From assembly GCA_023436395.1 (NCBI GenBank), contig JAEZJJ010000029.1, positions 1-14,681 on the forward strand: a stretch of DNA of 14,681 bases, read 5' to 3'. Made by a program: the position numbers and the translations under genes. Each line of letters starts with the position of its first letter. Position 1 is the stretch's first letter. Below are positions 1 through 7,237 of the stretch, piece after piece. Source of the stretch: Bacillota bacterium. Lineage in GTDB: Bacteria > Bacillota > Clostridia > Lachnospirales > Cellulosilyticaceae. The notes beneath the pieces are model-generated. The model was not told the DNA's origin. It was given only the letters and a program-made list of their open reading frames with translations, and searched no databases.

Positions 1-314
<314 letters not shown>

Positions 315-472
315 TGAAGTTTGTCCGTGTAACATTTCTGTTACTGACTATTTTACTTAGTACTGTTGTACTGATTCTCATCTCTATAATAGAGACGTAA
401 TGAATCGACTGGTTTATAGTTACTATTTTGTTTTCAAAGTTCATCCGCTGAACTTGTTGTCCTCAGCGACGT
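315..472 (-). promoter_or_regulatory. rRNA operon leader with hairpins and boxA-like stretch
   Basis: This is the transcribed leader between the predicted start of the rRNA transcript (about 471) and the mature 16S 5' end. On the minus strand it holds several short inverted repeats: GTTCA(gcgga)TGAAC at 441-455, the TCTCTATTATAGAGA palindrome around 383-397, AGTACaacaGTACT near 360-372, and TAACAgaaaTGTTA near 331-345. An element reading CTTTGAAAAC (about 432-441) resembles the boxA-like antitermination sequence common in Firmicutes rRNA leaders. The hairpins probably include the 5' half of the RNase III processing stem. The layout is seen in the sequence; the processing and antitermination roles are inferred. 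Confidence 0.6.
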
Positions 473-477
473 ATATT

Positions 478-506
478 ATATTATCATGTTGTTTTACTAG
501 TGTCAA
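478..506 (-). promoter_or_regulatory. Strong sigma-A promoter of the rRNA operon
   Basis: On the minus strand a perfect -35 TTGACA (501-506) is followed by a 17-nt spacer and -10 TAATAT (478-483). A second overlapping hexamer, TATAAT, sits at 475-480 with a 20-nt spacer. The predicted start is about 470-472. Upstream of the -35 (507-540) the minus strand is rich in short A-runs, as expected for an UP element. The rRNA leader follows directly, so assignment to the rRNA operon is secure; the exact start nucleotide is not. Confidence 0.82.
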
Positions 507-559
507 CTACTTTTTCATTAGTTTTTCCTTGTATTTTTGAATTAATTTTTTAGTAACTG

Positions 560-594
560 AGGTGACCTTATTATATAAATAATCATCATCACCT
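560..594 (-). other. Weak interrupted hairpin between cvpA and the rRNA promoter
   Basis: AGGTGA (560-565) pairs with TCACCT (589-594). Inside, TTATT pairs with AATAA, giving a two-part stem with an uneven internal loop. It lies about 45 nt downstream of the cvpA stop and could mark the end of that transcript, but no run of T follows on the minus strand. It is not a typical intrinsic terminator. I see nothing else in 541-636 apart from AT-rich sequence. Confidence 0.25.
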
Positions 595-636
595 TCAGCT
601 ACATTTACTCACTATAGATAAAACTATTGTTTTATA

Positions 637-1326
637 CTATGCATTAAATAGGTTGTTATATATGATAATGATGAGGTTGTTTTCATATAACCATTTTCCT
701 ATATAACTCCCCTGTATTGCAGATTGGATATTACTCATTGCAGGGATTTCCATTAATACAGGAATAATTAATGTAATGATGGATAGTATTAATAAACCCT
801 TTACGATTCCAATACATAATCCCCCCTGCTTATTAAAAGTAGAAATAACAGGTAAATGTTCTACAATAGTGGATAAGAATCCAATCAGTATACCCAATAC
901 TAGTTTTAAAATAATCCAGGTCAAAAGGATTGCTAATAGCCCAATAAGCATCTGTGTAATATATAACACTATATATTCCTTAATGTTGGTTGCTCCTAGT
1001 ATCTTATACATTGCTGTATTATTATCATTCTTAATTTGCTCTACTAGTATTTTAGGTATCCATGTAATATTCTGTACAATCGCTTCTCCTTGTGATTGCA
1101 CTCCCCCATTAAACTCCATGTTTCCTATCTTCTCACCAACCATTTTATAAATCCAATTATATATAGGAGTTGCCCTTAGGACTATTCTCATTAGGGGATA
1201 TATAATAAAGGATAATACTAATGCAATAAGTGAACTCCCTAATGTTAAAATAGATTTCATTAATCCCTTTTTATACCCTATTAATCCAGATACTCCCAAT
1301 CCTGCAAGAATAATTATATCAACCAT
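637..1326 (-). CDS. CvpA family membrane protein
   Basis: A 229-residue integral membrane protein of the CvpA (colicin V production) family. The N-terminus (MVDIIILAGLGVSGLIGYKKGLMKS at residues 1-25) has the family pattern of a hydrophobic helix, then GYKKGL/GxxRG, then a second helix at about 24-44. Two or three more helices lie at about 118-150 and 168-192. Residues 45-117 are the usual polar linker. In other bacteria CvpA is needed for colicin V export and has been linked to envelope homeostasis; the biochemical role is unknown. The ATG at 1326 overlaps the end of the upstream gene by 8 nt and has a GAGGTG ribosome site (1331-1336). The two genes are therefore translationally linked and form one operon. 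Length is near the family norm of 160-230. Confidence 0.85.
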   Translation of the reverse strand: MVDIIILAGLGVSGLIGYKKGLMKSILTLGSSLIALVLSFIIYPLMRIVLRATPIYNWIYKMVGEKIGNMEFNGGVQSQGEAIVQNITWIPKILVEQIKNDNNTAMYKILGATNIKEYIVLYITQMLIGLLAILLTWIILKLVLGILIGFLSTIVEHLPVISTFNKQGGLCIGIVKGLLILSIITLIIPVLMEIPAMSNIQSAIQGSYIGKWLYENNLIIIIYNNLFNA

Positions 1327-2512
1327 TTTTCACCTCTTCCTTCTTAGGTTTTAATAGAATTACTTTTTCCTTATTAACTGCAATTCCTTTCTTTAGATTA
1401 GGAAAGTAAATCACCTTACTTACATCTAAAGTAGGTCTATAAGTAAATGTACTATTTCCCAATCTATCATATCCTTTAAATTCACCATTACTTTTATAAA
1501 TCACTCCATTTGCATCCCAGTAAAAACTTTCTGCACCTTCACTCAATTCCAACCTAAATGTTTCTTCACCGTTCACATCAAAATAAAGTAATTGATCTTG
1601 ACGATGAATAATATTTTGTGTAGGTTTCTGACTTACAATCATCGGAACATACCCTTGTCCATGTTTACTTTTTTCTATTACCTGTGGTGAAAAAACTGCA
1701 TATAATTCTTCCTTTTTAGCTTGCTGTTCACCTTGTAAATCATACCAAATTGTTTCTTTATCTCCTACACTTATCCATGTGTTGTTATTAATAAACTCAA
1801 TTGCATAAACAAGATTGCCTTTTTGCTTAATTCCATATTTTATATTATCAAATTGATCTGTCTGTTTATCTTGAGTATCAATGCCTAATAATGTAGATAC
1901 AACTTGTGGTTCATTAATACTAATATAACTAACTAAAAGCATTGTGTTATCTGGAGAAATTTCTGCCACTATAGGATAACCATCATTTTCTATAAAACTT
2001 GTTCTTTTACAAATAAATTTGCCATCAGCATCATGCGCTGTTACTACATGTGATTTTTCATTTTCTTCAATTGTAACCACGTTACCTTTCTCATTAATAG
2101 AAAAATAGATAATAGGACTGGTTGTATTTATTTCTGCTTGTTTTCCTTTTTCATTAAATATCGATATATTTTTTCCATCTCGGCTTCCAACAGCTATATA
2201 TGGTGTTCTCTGTTTAACTATAATATTGTTTAGGCTTAATGTATCTGACCATATTTCTTGCTTATCAAAATCATAGGTCGTGATTCCATCTGTTGTTACT
2301 TTATATATTTGTTTATTATTAACCCCTATATATGTCTTTGCTTTTGCATCTAAGGTTATAAGTACATCCTTTTCTACTAATGTCACTTCTTCTGCATTAT
2401 GTAAATTAATCCAGCCTTGTAATTCTGCTATATAAATTAAAATACCTAATACTATTACTAGCAAAATAATATTTGTCAATTTAAAAGGATGTTTTTTGAT
2501 AACTTCTGCCAT
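1319..2512 (-). CDS. Membrane-anchored beta-propeller-like protein (DUF5711-like)
   Basis: A 397-residue protein with a short cytoplasmic N-terminus, one membrane helix (about 13-31: LTNIILLVIVLGILIYIAE) and a long extracellular part made of short beta-strands. Repeating units such as DGITTYDFDKQEIW, DGKNISIFNEKGK, HDADGKFICK and NGEFKGYDRLGNSTF resemble blades of a beta-propeller. The arrangement matches the DUF5711 proteins of Clostridia as I recall them; no enzymatic residues are recognisable. I chose ATG 2512 because GGAGG (about 2519-2524) sits 7 nt upstream. A longer reading from TTG 2533 has its ribosome site directly abutting the start codon, so it is less likely. The gene is first in an operon with cvpA, suggesting the soluble propeller and the CvpA helices work together at the membrane. 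That functional link is inference. Confidence 0.65.
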   Translation of the reverse strand: MAEVIKKHPFKLTNIILLVIVLGILIYIAELQGWINLHNAEEVTLVEKDVLITLDAKAKTYIGVNNKQIYKVTTDGITTYDFDKQEIWSDTLSLNNIIVKQRTPYIAVGSRDGKNISIFNEKGKQAEINTTSPIIYFSINEKGNVVTIEENEKSHVVTAHDADGKFICKRTSFIENDGYPIVAEISPDNTMLLVSYISINEPQVVSTLLGIDTQDKQTDQFDNIKYGIKQKGNLVYAIEFINNNTWISVGDKETIWYDLQGEQQAKKEELYAVFSPQVIEKSKHGQGYVPMIVSQKPTQNIIHRQDQLLYFDVNGEETFRLELSEGAESFYWDANGVIYKSNGEFKGYDRLGNSTFTYRPTLDVSKVIYFPNLKKGIAVNKEKVILLKPKKEEVKNG

Positions 2513-2544
2513 CGACTTTCCTCCTCTATTCAACTCCTTTCTTT

Positions 2545-2572
2545 ATCATACAACACCTTGCATTTTTTTCAA
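2545..2572 (-). promoter_or_regulatory. Candidate sigma-A promoter for the DUF5711-like/cvpA operon
   Basis: On the minus strand TTGAAA (2567-2572) and TATGAT (2545-2550) are separated by 16 nt, five of six matches at each hexamer. They lie about 35 nt upstream of the chosen ATG. The promoter falls between the glgA terminator hairpin and the operon, where one is expected. Confidence 0.55.
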
Positions 2573-2580
2573 AGATAGAT

Positions 2581-2686
2581 TTAAAAAAGTACATAATAAA
2601 AGGCTTGTATACACATTATTAAAGTAGAATTCTTCTTCATTTTGACTTCTACCTTATTATAATGTATATACCATAGCCTTTTATTA
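2581..2686 (-). terminator. Long imperfect-hairpin terminator after glgA
   Basis: A 12-bp perfect outer stem pairs TAATAAAAGGCT (2594-2605) with AGCCTTTTATTA (2675-2686). The arms continue inward with about 20 more mostly matched bases (GTATACACATTA opposite its near-complement, and a GTAGAA/TTCTAC pair) around a loop near 2631-2645. The upper arm overlaps the glgA stop codon (2684-2686). On the minus strand the stem is followed by U-rich sequence, TTTTATTATGTACTTTTTT. Its length is unusual for an intrinsic terminator. Confidence 0.7.
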
Positions 2687-4144
2687 AATCATTGTCCTGT
2701 ATAGTGTTTGATATTTCATTGCTGCATCATCCCACGAAAAGTCTTGACTCATTCCATTTATTTGCATTTGCTTAAAATGCTTTTTAGCACTAGTATAGAA
2801 CCAATATGCTTCTTCTATCTTTTTATACATCCAATATCCAGAGCATTCTTCAAAATCAAATCCATTTCCCTCTTTGTTATCCATATCATAATGGATAATG
2901 GTATCTTTTAGTCCTCCTGTTTTTCTTACAATTGGGACTGTCCCATACCTCATAGCAATCAGTTGGCTTAATCCACATGGTTCAAATAAAGATGGCATTA
3001 AAAACACATCACTTGATGCATAGATTTTTTGTGCTAATACCTCATTAAAGGTCAATGATACACTTACTCTTCCAGGGTATTTTTGAGCTAAATATTTAAA
3101 CATATCCTCATACTCTTTTTCTCCTGTTCCTAAAATAGCAAACTGTATATTAAGTTGCATCATTTTATCCATAACCCACATATCGCAGATCTGTTCTTTC
3201 ATTAATTCAAACCCTTTTTGCTCTGTAATCCTTGATACCACACCAACTAACATTGCATTACTTTGTTCTAAACCATATTCTTTTTGAAAAGCTTTTTTAT
3301 TTTTTTTCTTGTTAGATAGTGTCTCAATACTATAGTTTTCATATATATATGGGTCTGTCTTTGGATTATATATATCATAATCTATACCATTTAAAATCCC
3401 CTGAATCTTATAGTACAACTTTTGTCCTAGTAAACGATCTAGCCCGCATCCATATTCATTGGTCTTAATTTCTTCAGCATAGGTAGGACTGACTGTCGTA
3501 ATCCTATCAGAATATAGTAGCCCAGCTTTCATGTAACTTATCCCCCCTTGAAACTCTATCTTTTCCGGAGTCATATAGTCACTGCTTAATTCCAAAACAT
3601 CTAGAGCTTCTCTTCCAAATACTCCTTGATACTTTATATTATGTATCGTATAGACTGTCTTTATTTTAGAGAATAATGTATCTCTACCATATGTTTCTTT
3701 TAATAACAAACAAATAGGTCCTGTTTGCCAATCATTACAATGAATAATATCAGGAATAAAATCTATATGCCTGAGCATTTCTAATACCCCTTTGCAAAAA
3801 AAAGCAAATCGTTCATAATCATCCTGATAACCATATAATTCAGATCTAGAAAAATAAGTATCACTTTTTAAAAAGTAAGTAGGTACTATTTGCTCATCAT
3901 AATAAACACCAACACCTTGAATACGCCATCCTAAATAAACGTCATAACTCGTCAAAAAATGTTTATCATGTTCAAAAAATTTGCCTCTTATTGACTGATA
4001 ATATGGCATTACTACCCTAGCATCAACACCCTGTTCTCTAAGTTTCTTAGGCAAAGCACCAATAACATCTGCCATACCTCCAGTCTTTGCATAAAGTGCA
4101 ACTTCTGATGATACAAATAAGCATTTAAGTGTAGCCTCTTTCAC
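2684..4144 (-). CDS. glgA: Glycogen (starch) synthase, ADP-glucose type
   Basis: A 486-residue GT5-family glycogen synthase, the usual length. It transfers glucose from ADP-glucose to the non-reducing ends of alpha-1,4-glucan in the cytoplasm. Visible motifs are SSEVALYAKTGGMADVIGAL near the N-terminus with the substrate-binding KTGG at 20-23, HCNDWQT at 135-141, NGID at 252-255, SRITEQKG at 304-311 (conserved Arg305 and Lys310), and the C-terminal EPCGLSQLIAMRYG at 388-401 followed by KTGGLKDT. Both Rossmann-like halves appear intact. Translation starts at GTG 4144, preceded by GGAGG with a 7-nt spacer; no better ATG is near. The other glycogen genes (glgC, glgD, glgB, glgP) are not in the window, so it stands apart from a complete glg operon. 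pgi lies about 3 kb away but in a separate unit. Confidence 0.95.
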   Translation of the reverse strand: MKEATLKCLFVSSEVALYAKTGGMADVIGALPKKLREQGVDARVVMPYYQSIRGKFFEHDKHFLTSYDVYLGWRIQGVGVYYDEQIVPTYFLKSDTYFSRSELYGYQDDYERFAFFCKGVLEMLRHIDFIPDIIHCNDWQTGPICLLLKETYGRDTLFSKIKTVYTIHNIKYQGVFGREALDVLELSSDYMTPEKIEFQGGISYMKAGLLYSDRITTVSPTYAEEIKTNEYGCGLDRLLGQKLYYKIQGILNGIDYDIYNPKTDPYIYENYSIETLSNKKKNKKAFQKEYGLEQSNAMLVGVVSRITEQKGFELMKEQICDMWVMDKMMQLNIQFAILGTGEKEYEDMFKYLAQKYPGRVSVSLTFNEVLAQKIYASSDVFLMPSLFEPCGLSQLIAMRYGTVPIVRKTGGLKDTIIHYDMDNKEGNGFDFEECSGYWMYKKIEEAYWFYTSAKKHFKQMQINGMSQDFSWDDAAMKYQTLYRTMI

Positions 4145-4182
4145 CTTTGTTCCTCCGATTCTAAAAGTAATTTATATATACT

Positions 4183-4211
4183 ATCATACACTTATTTTAC
4201 TTATTTGCCCA
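4183..4211 (-). promoter_or_regulatory. Candidate glgA promoter
   Basis: TGGGCA (4206-4211) and TATGAT (4183-4188) on the minus strand are 17 nt apart, with four and five of six consensus matches. They sit about 40 nt upstream of the GTG start, in the 99-nt gap after the LysM gene. No clear terminator separates the two genes, so read-through from upstream is also possible. Confidence 0.45.
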
Positions 4212-4243
4212 TATTTTTTTAATTATTTTGATATTTTGACATT

Positions 4244-5506
4244 TTATTTGTCGTACTTTGGTAATTTTAATTCTTGTCCAACATAGATTTGATTAGTATC
4301 TGTAATATGGTTAAGCTTTGCAATATCTATGGATTTTTTAGCTTCTCCGTATTTTTTATAACTAATATCAGCTAAAGTATCACCTGGTTGTACCACATAT
4401 ACTTCATAACTTTCATCATCTACTGTTGTATTAGCATTTGCTGCTGTATCTGCTATTTGTGTTGTCTCCTCTTCTTTTACTTGTTCATCCTTAATCCCTA
4501 CAGCTGATTCTACAAGTCCTGTTTCCCCCTCAGTAGTTGCAGGTGTAATTGCTAAGTTAATATCATCACTACTCATAGCTGCTTGATCACTTACTATTAT
4601 AGGATTAACCATGTTTTTACTATCATTCATCTTTACAATCACTGCCGTTAAGGCAATTAAAATAATACTTGCTAACATGACTGTAAAATTTAAACTTTTC
4701 CGCTGTGTATACTCAGCCTTTCTTATCTTTCCGATTTCTCTAAACTGATTGACCACCACATCCTTCATCTCTTCTTTAACACTACTACTAAATGGGTGAT
4801 CTAACATATACTGCTGCATTGCCTCATTTCTTTCATAATACATACAGTAGCCAGTTTGTTCTTTTAACTCTTCATCTTCATAAACAAATACAGTTTCTAT
4901 TTTATTAATTGCATCTACTAGAAGACATATACTTCCACTTCCTTCAAATACAGCTCTATGTTCCCTTAACTCTTTCATTGTTAGCATTGTTCCATATCCA
5001 GGTTGCATATGCATCCACCCAATAATATCTTGGTCTTTAAAATAATGTTTTCTCTGCTCTTCAATATCTTCTATAATATTAATATCTATCCACTCACTAT
5101 CTTCTGACAATTCCTCTATTTTTACCGGAATAGCCCCTCTAACCACAGCTTCTTTACTATCCCCATATATTTCTCCGATTAAAATAGCTGCACTTTCCTT
5201 AGATAAATCTACTTTTGCCAATTGATAAATATATGTATATACATAGTCTTCTATAAAGACATGGTATTCACACTCTAACTCCCCCACCACCTTAAGGTTG
5301 TCCAATTTCTCATAGTTCTTTTTATTACTATTAATAGCAATAATTTTATTCTTATCTCCTACTTCTTCTGTTTCTCCAAGATTCATACTATGATTTAGTA
5401 TTTCCTCTCTCTCATGTAATAAATCTAGTGGTTTTTGTGTATTCCCCTTCCGTTTATTTTCATATTTTCCTTGGTTCTTTTTTGGCCTATAACTTATCTT
5501 TCCCAT
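4244..5506 (-). CDS. Degenerate JAB/MPN domain - TM - LysM fusion protein
   Basis: A 420-residue protein with three parts. Residues about 82-210 look like a JAB/MPN (JAMM) domain: FIEDYVYTYIYQLAK, then ESAAILIGE (Glu104), then GWMHMQPGYGTMLTMKEL at 163-180. The canonical JAMM metal site is Glu ... His-x-His-Pro-x6-Ser-x2-Asp. Here the second His is Gln168, the Ser is Thr176 and the Asp is Glu179, so metal-dependent peptidase activity is probably lost. A single helix at about 273-291 crosses the membrane. After an acidic, threonine-rich linker comes a C-terminal LysM domain (about 367-416, YVVQPGDTLADISYKKYG) that would bind peptidoglycan outside. The N-terminus has no signal peptide and is basic, so the MPN-like part should be cytoplasmic. 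The ATG has an AAGGTGA site upstream. The domain order is seen directly; a role linking a cytoplasmic partner to the wall or spore envelope is inference. Confidence 0.78.
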   Translation of the reverse strand: MGKISYRPKKNQGKYENKRKGNTQKPLDLLHEREEILNHSMNLGETEEVGDKNKIIAINSNKKNYEKLDNLKVVGELECEYHVFIEDYVYTYIYQLAKVDLSKESAAILIGEIYGDSKEAVVRGAIPVKIEELSEDSEWIDINIIEDIEEQRKHYFKDQDIIGWMHMQPGYGTMLTMKELREHRAVFEGSGSICLLVDAINKIETVFVYEDEELKEQTGYCMYYERNEAMQQYMLDHPFSSSVKEEMKDVVVNQFREIGKIRKAEYTQRKSLNFTVMLASIILIALTAVIVKMNDSKNMVNPIIVSDQAAMSSDDINLAITPATTEGETGLVESAVGIKDEQVKEEETTQIADTAANANTTVDDESYEVYVVQPGDTLADISYKKYGEAKKSIDIAKLNHITDTNQIYVGQELKLPKYDK

Positions 5507-5806
5507 TTAACTCACCTTCCAATTTTATCCATTTTTGCTTATATCATACTATACAAGGAATTATTATTTTAATGTTTATTGTCGAGAATATCTTTTTTTT
5601 TATTGTCATATATAACACTTATATTTTAGCTTTTGATATTTTAACTAATATTCCTTATTTTTTTTCAATTAAATAAAGAAGCTTCTTGTATAATTTTCTT
5701 TATTAAAACAGATAATCTATATGTTAATTAATTCCAGGCAAATTGGTAAATAAATCACCAAAAAATTGGAAAACTATAAAGAGATTGAGAAAGTGGTGAT
5801 ATATTT
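5507..5806. other. Divergent intergenic region between LysM gene and yyaC
   Basis: A 300-nt AT-rich region that must hold promoters for both directions. I see a perfect 12-nt palindrome AAGAAGCTTCTT (5676-5687) and an interrupted inverted repeat TTGGT-N9-ACCAA (5743-5761) that could be an operator upstream of yyaC. The yyaC ribosome site is probably AAGTGGTGA, 6-8 nt before the ATG. No sigma-A or sporulation-sigma promoter is convincing enough to call. Confidence 0.4.
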
Positions 5807-6376
5807 ATGAATTTAGAGAGTAAACGTACTTCCATCTATATTAATGTTAACGAGGTTAATCCCTTAAGTTTATTTTGCCAACACTTTTCTTCTTACCTAT
5901 CAGTTTATTTGCCTCTTCATCATAATGAACTAGTGATTGTATGTATTGGTACTGACCGTGCAACAGGTGATAGCTTAGGCCCTCTCGTTGGCTATAAACT
6001 CAAAGAACTTCATTATGATGAAGTTACTGTTTATGGCACGCTAGACCAACCTGTTCACGCTAAAAACTTAGAAGAAACCTTAGAGAGCATAATAAAAGAC
6101 CACCCCAAAGCCTTGGTAGTGGCCATTGATGCCTGTTTAGGTGCTACTGACAATGTGGGTTGCCTTACTTTAGGAGAAGGTTCTATCAAACCAGGTGCCG
6201 GTGTTAAAAAGGAACTCCCCTCTGTAGGGCACCTTCATATTACTGGTATTGTTAATTTTAGTAGCCTAATGAATATGGTTATTCTACAAAATACTAGGTT
6301 ATCATTAGTTATGAAAATGGCTGATACTATTTCTTCCGGTATAAAATATTGTCTTTGGAGATATTACCAGCATTAA
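5807..6376 (+). CDS. yyaC: Spore protease-like protein YyaC
   Basis: A 189-residue protein of the YyaC family, found in endospore formers and related in fold to the GPR spore protease and hydrogenase-maturation peptidases. Characteristic stretches are CIGTDRATGDSLGPLVG at 46-62, GTLDQPVHAKNL at 77-88, AIDACLG at 106-112, PGAGVKKELPSVG at 129-141 and ITGIVN at 145-150. The acidic residues Asp50, Asp55 and Asp108 sit where metal ligands occur in the fold. The family is annotated as a putative sporulation protein; its substrate is not established. It is the only plus-strand gene in the window and converges on niaR with 154 nt between. No terminator is obvious there. Its presence is the main sequence evidence that the organism sporulates. 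The ATG at 5807 follows a modest ribosome site. Confidence 0.9.
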   Translation: MNLESKRTSIYINVNEVNPLSLFCQHFSSYLSVYLPLHHNELVIVCIGTDRATGDSLGPLVGYKLKELHYDEVTVYGTLDQPVHAKNLEETLESIIKDHPKALVVAIDACLGATDNVGCLTLGEGSIKPGAGVKKELPSVGHLHITGIVNFSSLMNMVILQNTRLSLVMKMADTISSGIKYCLWRYYQH

Positions 6377-6530
6377 ACTATTCCTATCAGTCATCTTCTT
6401 TAATCTCATTTCTATTGTTGCTTTTCCCTGAAATCCATTATAATGAAGATTATATACAAACTGAAGAACCTCTACCATTGTTACTACAAATATGAATCCC
6501 ATTAGTCATTACAGTGATGATAAGTTAATC

Positions 6531-7049
6531 TTAAGCATGTGTTACCACATATCCTCTAGCATTCAACTCTTCTTCTATACTATCTAATTCTTCTTCTGTA
6601 CTTGCTTCAATAGTATGCATATGTATCCCTTCTGTTAGACTTAGTAATGTGGTAGCCTTAGTCGCTTCGAGTTTCTCTACAAACTGTTTCACTTCTCTAC
6701 GTGTTTTAAGCATCAAATCTGCAACTAACTCTCCATATATGGGATGCATAATAATGACATTTCTTACTCTTCCACCATTATCAATAATGATATTAAGTTC
6801 ATCTTCAGACTGATCAGATGTATGTTTCACCCATATTACTCTTTGAATCATACTCCCTGTATCTTGATTAAAAATATATCCTCTTGCAGTCGCCAATATA
6901 TCGTATCCACTTGCTCTAAGTAGTGCTATATCTTGAACAATAACCTGCCTAGTTACATCTAAATATTTAGATAAATATGCCCCACTTATAGGCCTTCTCT
7001 CTTTTTGTAACTCTTTTAATATTTCTTCTCTTCTTTGCTCTCCATCCAT
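6531..7049 (-). CDS. niaR: Nicotinate-responsive transcriptional repressor NiaR (3H domain)
   Basis: A 172-residue regulator with an N-terminal winged helix-turn-helix (about 5-60, containing PISGAYLSKYLDVTRQVIVQ) and a C-terminal 3H ligand domain (about 73-170). Conserved histidines are visible at His76, His102 (MHPIYGELV) and the His143-x-His145 pair (GIHMHTIEA). In the Thermotoga homologue equivalent residues bind a metal ion. The family (also called YrxA, or NadR in some annotations) represses NAD biosynthesis or niacin uptake genes when nicotinate is available. No NAD genes lie beside it here, so it acts on genes elsewhere, possibly also on itself. The ATG at 7049 has AAGGTG 6 nt upstream; a second ATG directly overlapping is out of frame. 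Length matches the family. Confidence 0.9.
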   Translation of the reverse strand: MDGEQRREEILKELQKERRPISGAYLSKYLDVTRQVIVQDIALLRASGYDILATARGYIFNQDTGSMIQRVIWVKHTSDQSEDELNIIIDNGGRVRNVIIMHPIYGELVADLMLKTRREVKQFVEKLEATKATTLLSLTEGIHMHTIEASTEEELDSIEEELNARGYVVTHA

Positions 7050-7085
7050 CTATTACACCTTCTCTCTCATTGTGTATTTTCTTTT

Positions 7086-7115
7086 AGTATAACAGATATA
7101 TTAATCTACTGTAAA
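7086..7115 (-). promoter_or_regulatory. Candidate niaR promoter
   Basis: TTTACA (7110-7115), an 18-nt spacer and TATACT (7086-7091) on the minus strand, five of six matches at each hexamer. It ends about 35 nt before the ATG. It lies just after the pgi terminator hairpin, so niaR is probably transcribed on its own. Confidence 0.6.
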
Positions 7116-7133
7116 ATAGTAGGTATCACATAT

Positions 7134-7219
7134 TACAAACAAAAAGGTTACCACTCTCCCTTTATATATGCGCCACTATTTATAAAGTGTGTATCATATA
7201 AAAGAGGAGTAGTAACCTT
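7134..7219 (-). terminator. Long-hairpin terminator after pgi
   Basis: Outer stem AAGGTTAC (7144-7151) pairs with GTAACCTT (7212-7219). The arms continue imperfectly inward: CACTCTCCCTTTATATATG opposite CATATAAAAGAGGAGTA, then a smaller CACT/AGTG stem at 7174-7189. This gives a nearly complete 76-nt hairpin. On the minus strand it starts 18 nt after the pgi stop and ends in CCTTTTTGTTTG, as expected of an intrinsic terminator. It resembles the long hairpin after glgA in architecture, not in sequence. Confidence 0.8.
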
Positions 7220-7237
7220 CATTTAATTTTGAACTAA

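Noticed and set aside
560..594. Intrinsic terminator for the cvpA operon
   Set aside because: The stem is interrupted and no T-run follows on the minus strand, so it is listed only as a weak hairpin.
776..1150. 124-codon plus-strand reading frame
   Set aside because: It lies entirely opposite the CvpA gene, which has a clear family pattern and a ribosome site; this frame has neither.
5676..5687. AAGAAGCTTCTT palindrome as a regulator site
   Set aside because: A 12-nt palindrome in AT-rich intergenic DNA is expected by chance, and no second copy supports an operator.
6305..6502. 65-codon minus-strand reading frame between yyaC and niaR
   Set aside because: It overlaps the end of yyaC antisense, has no ribosome site, and its translation resembles no family.
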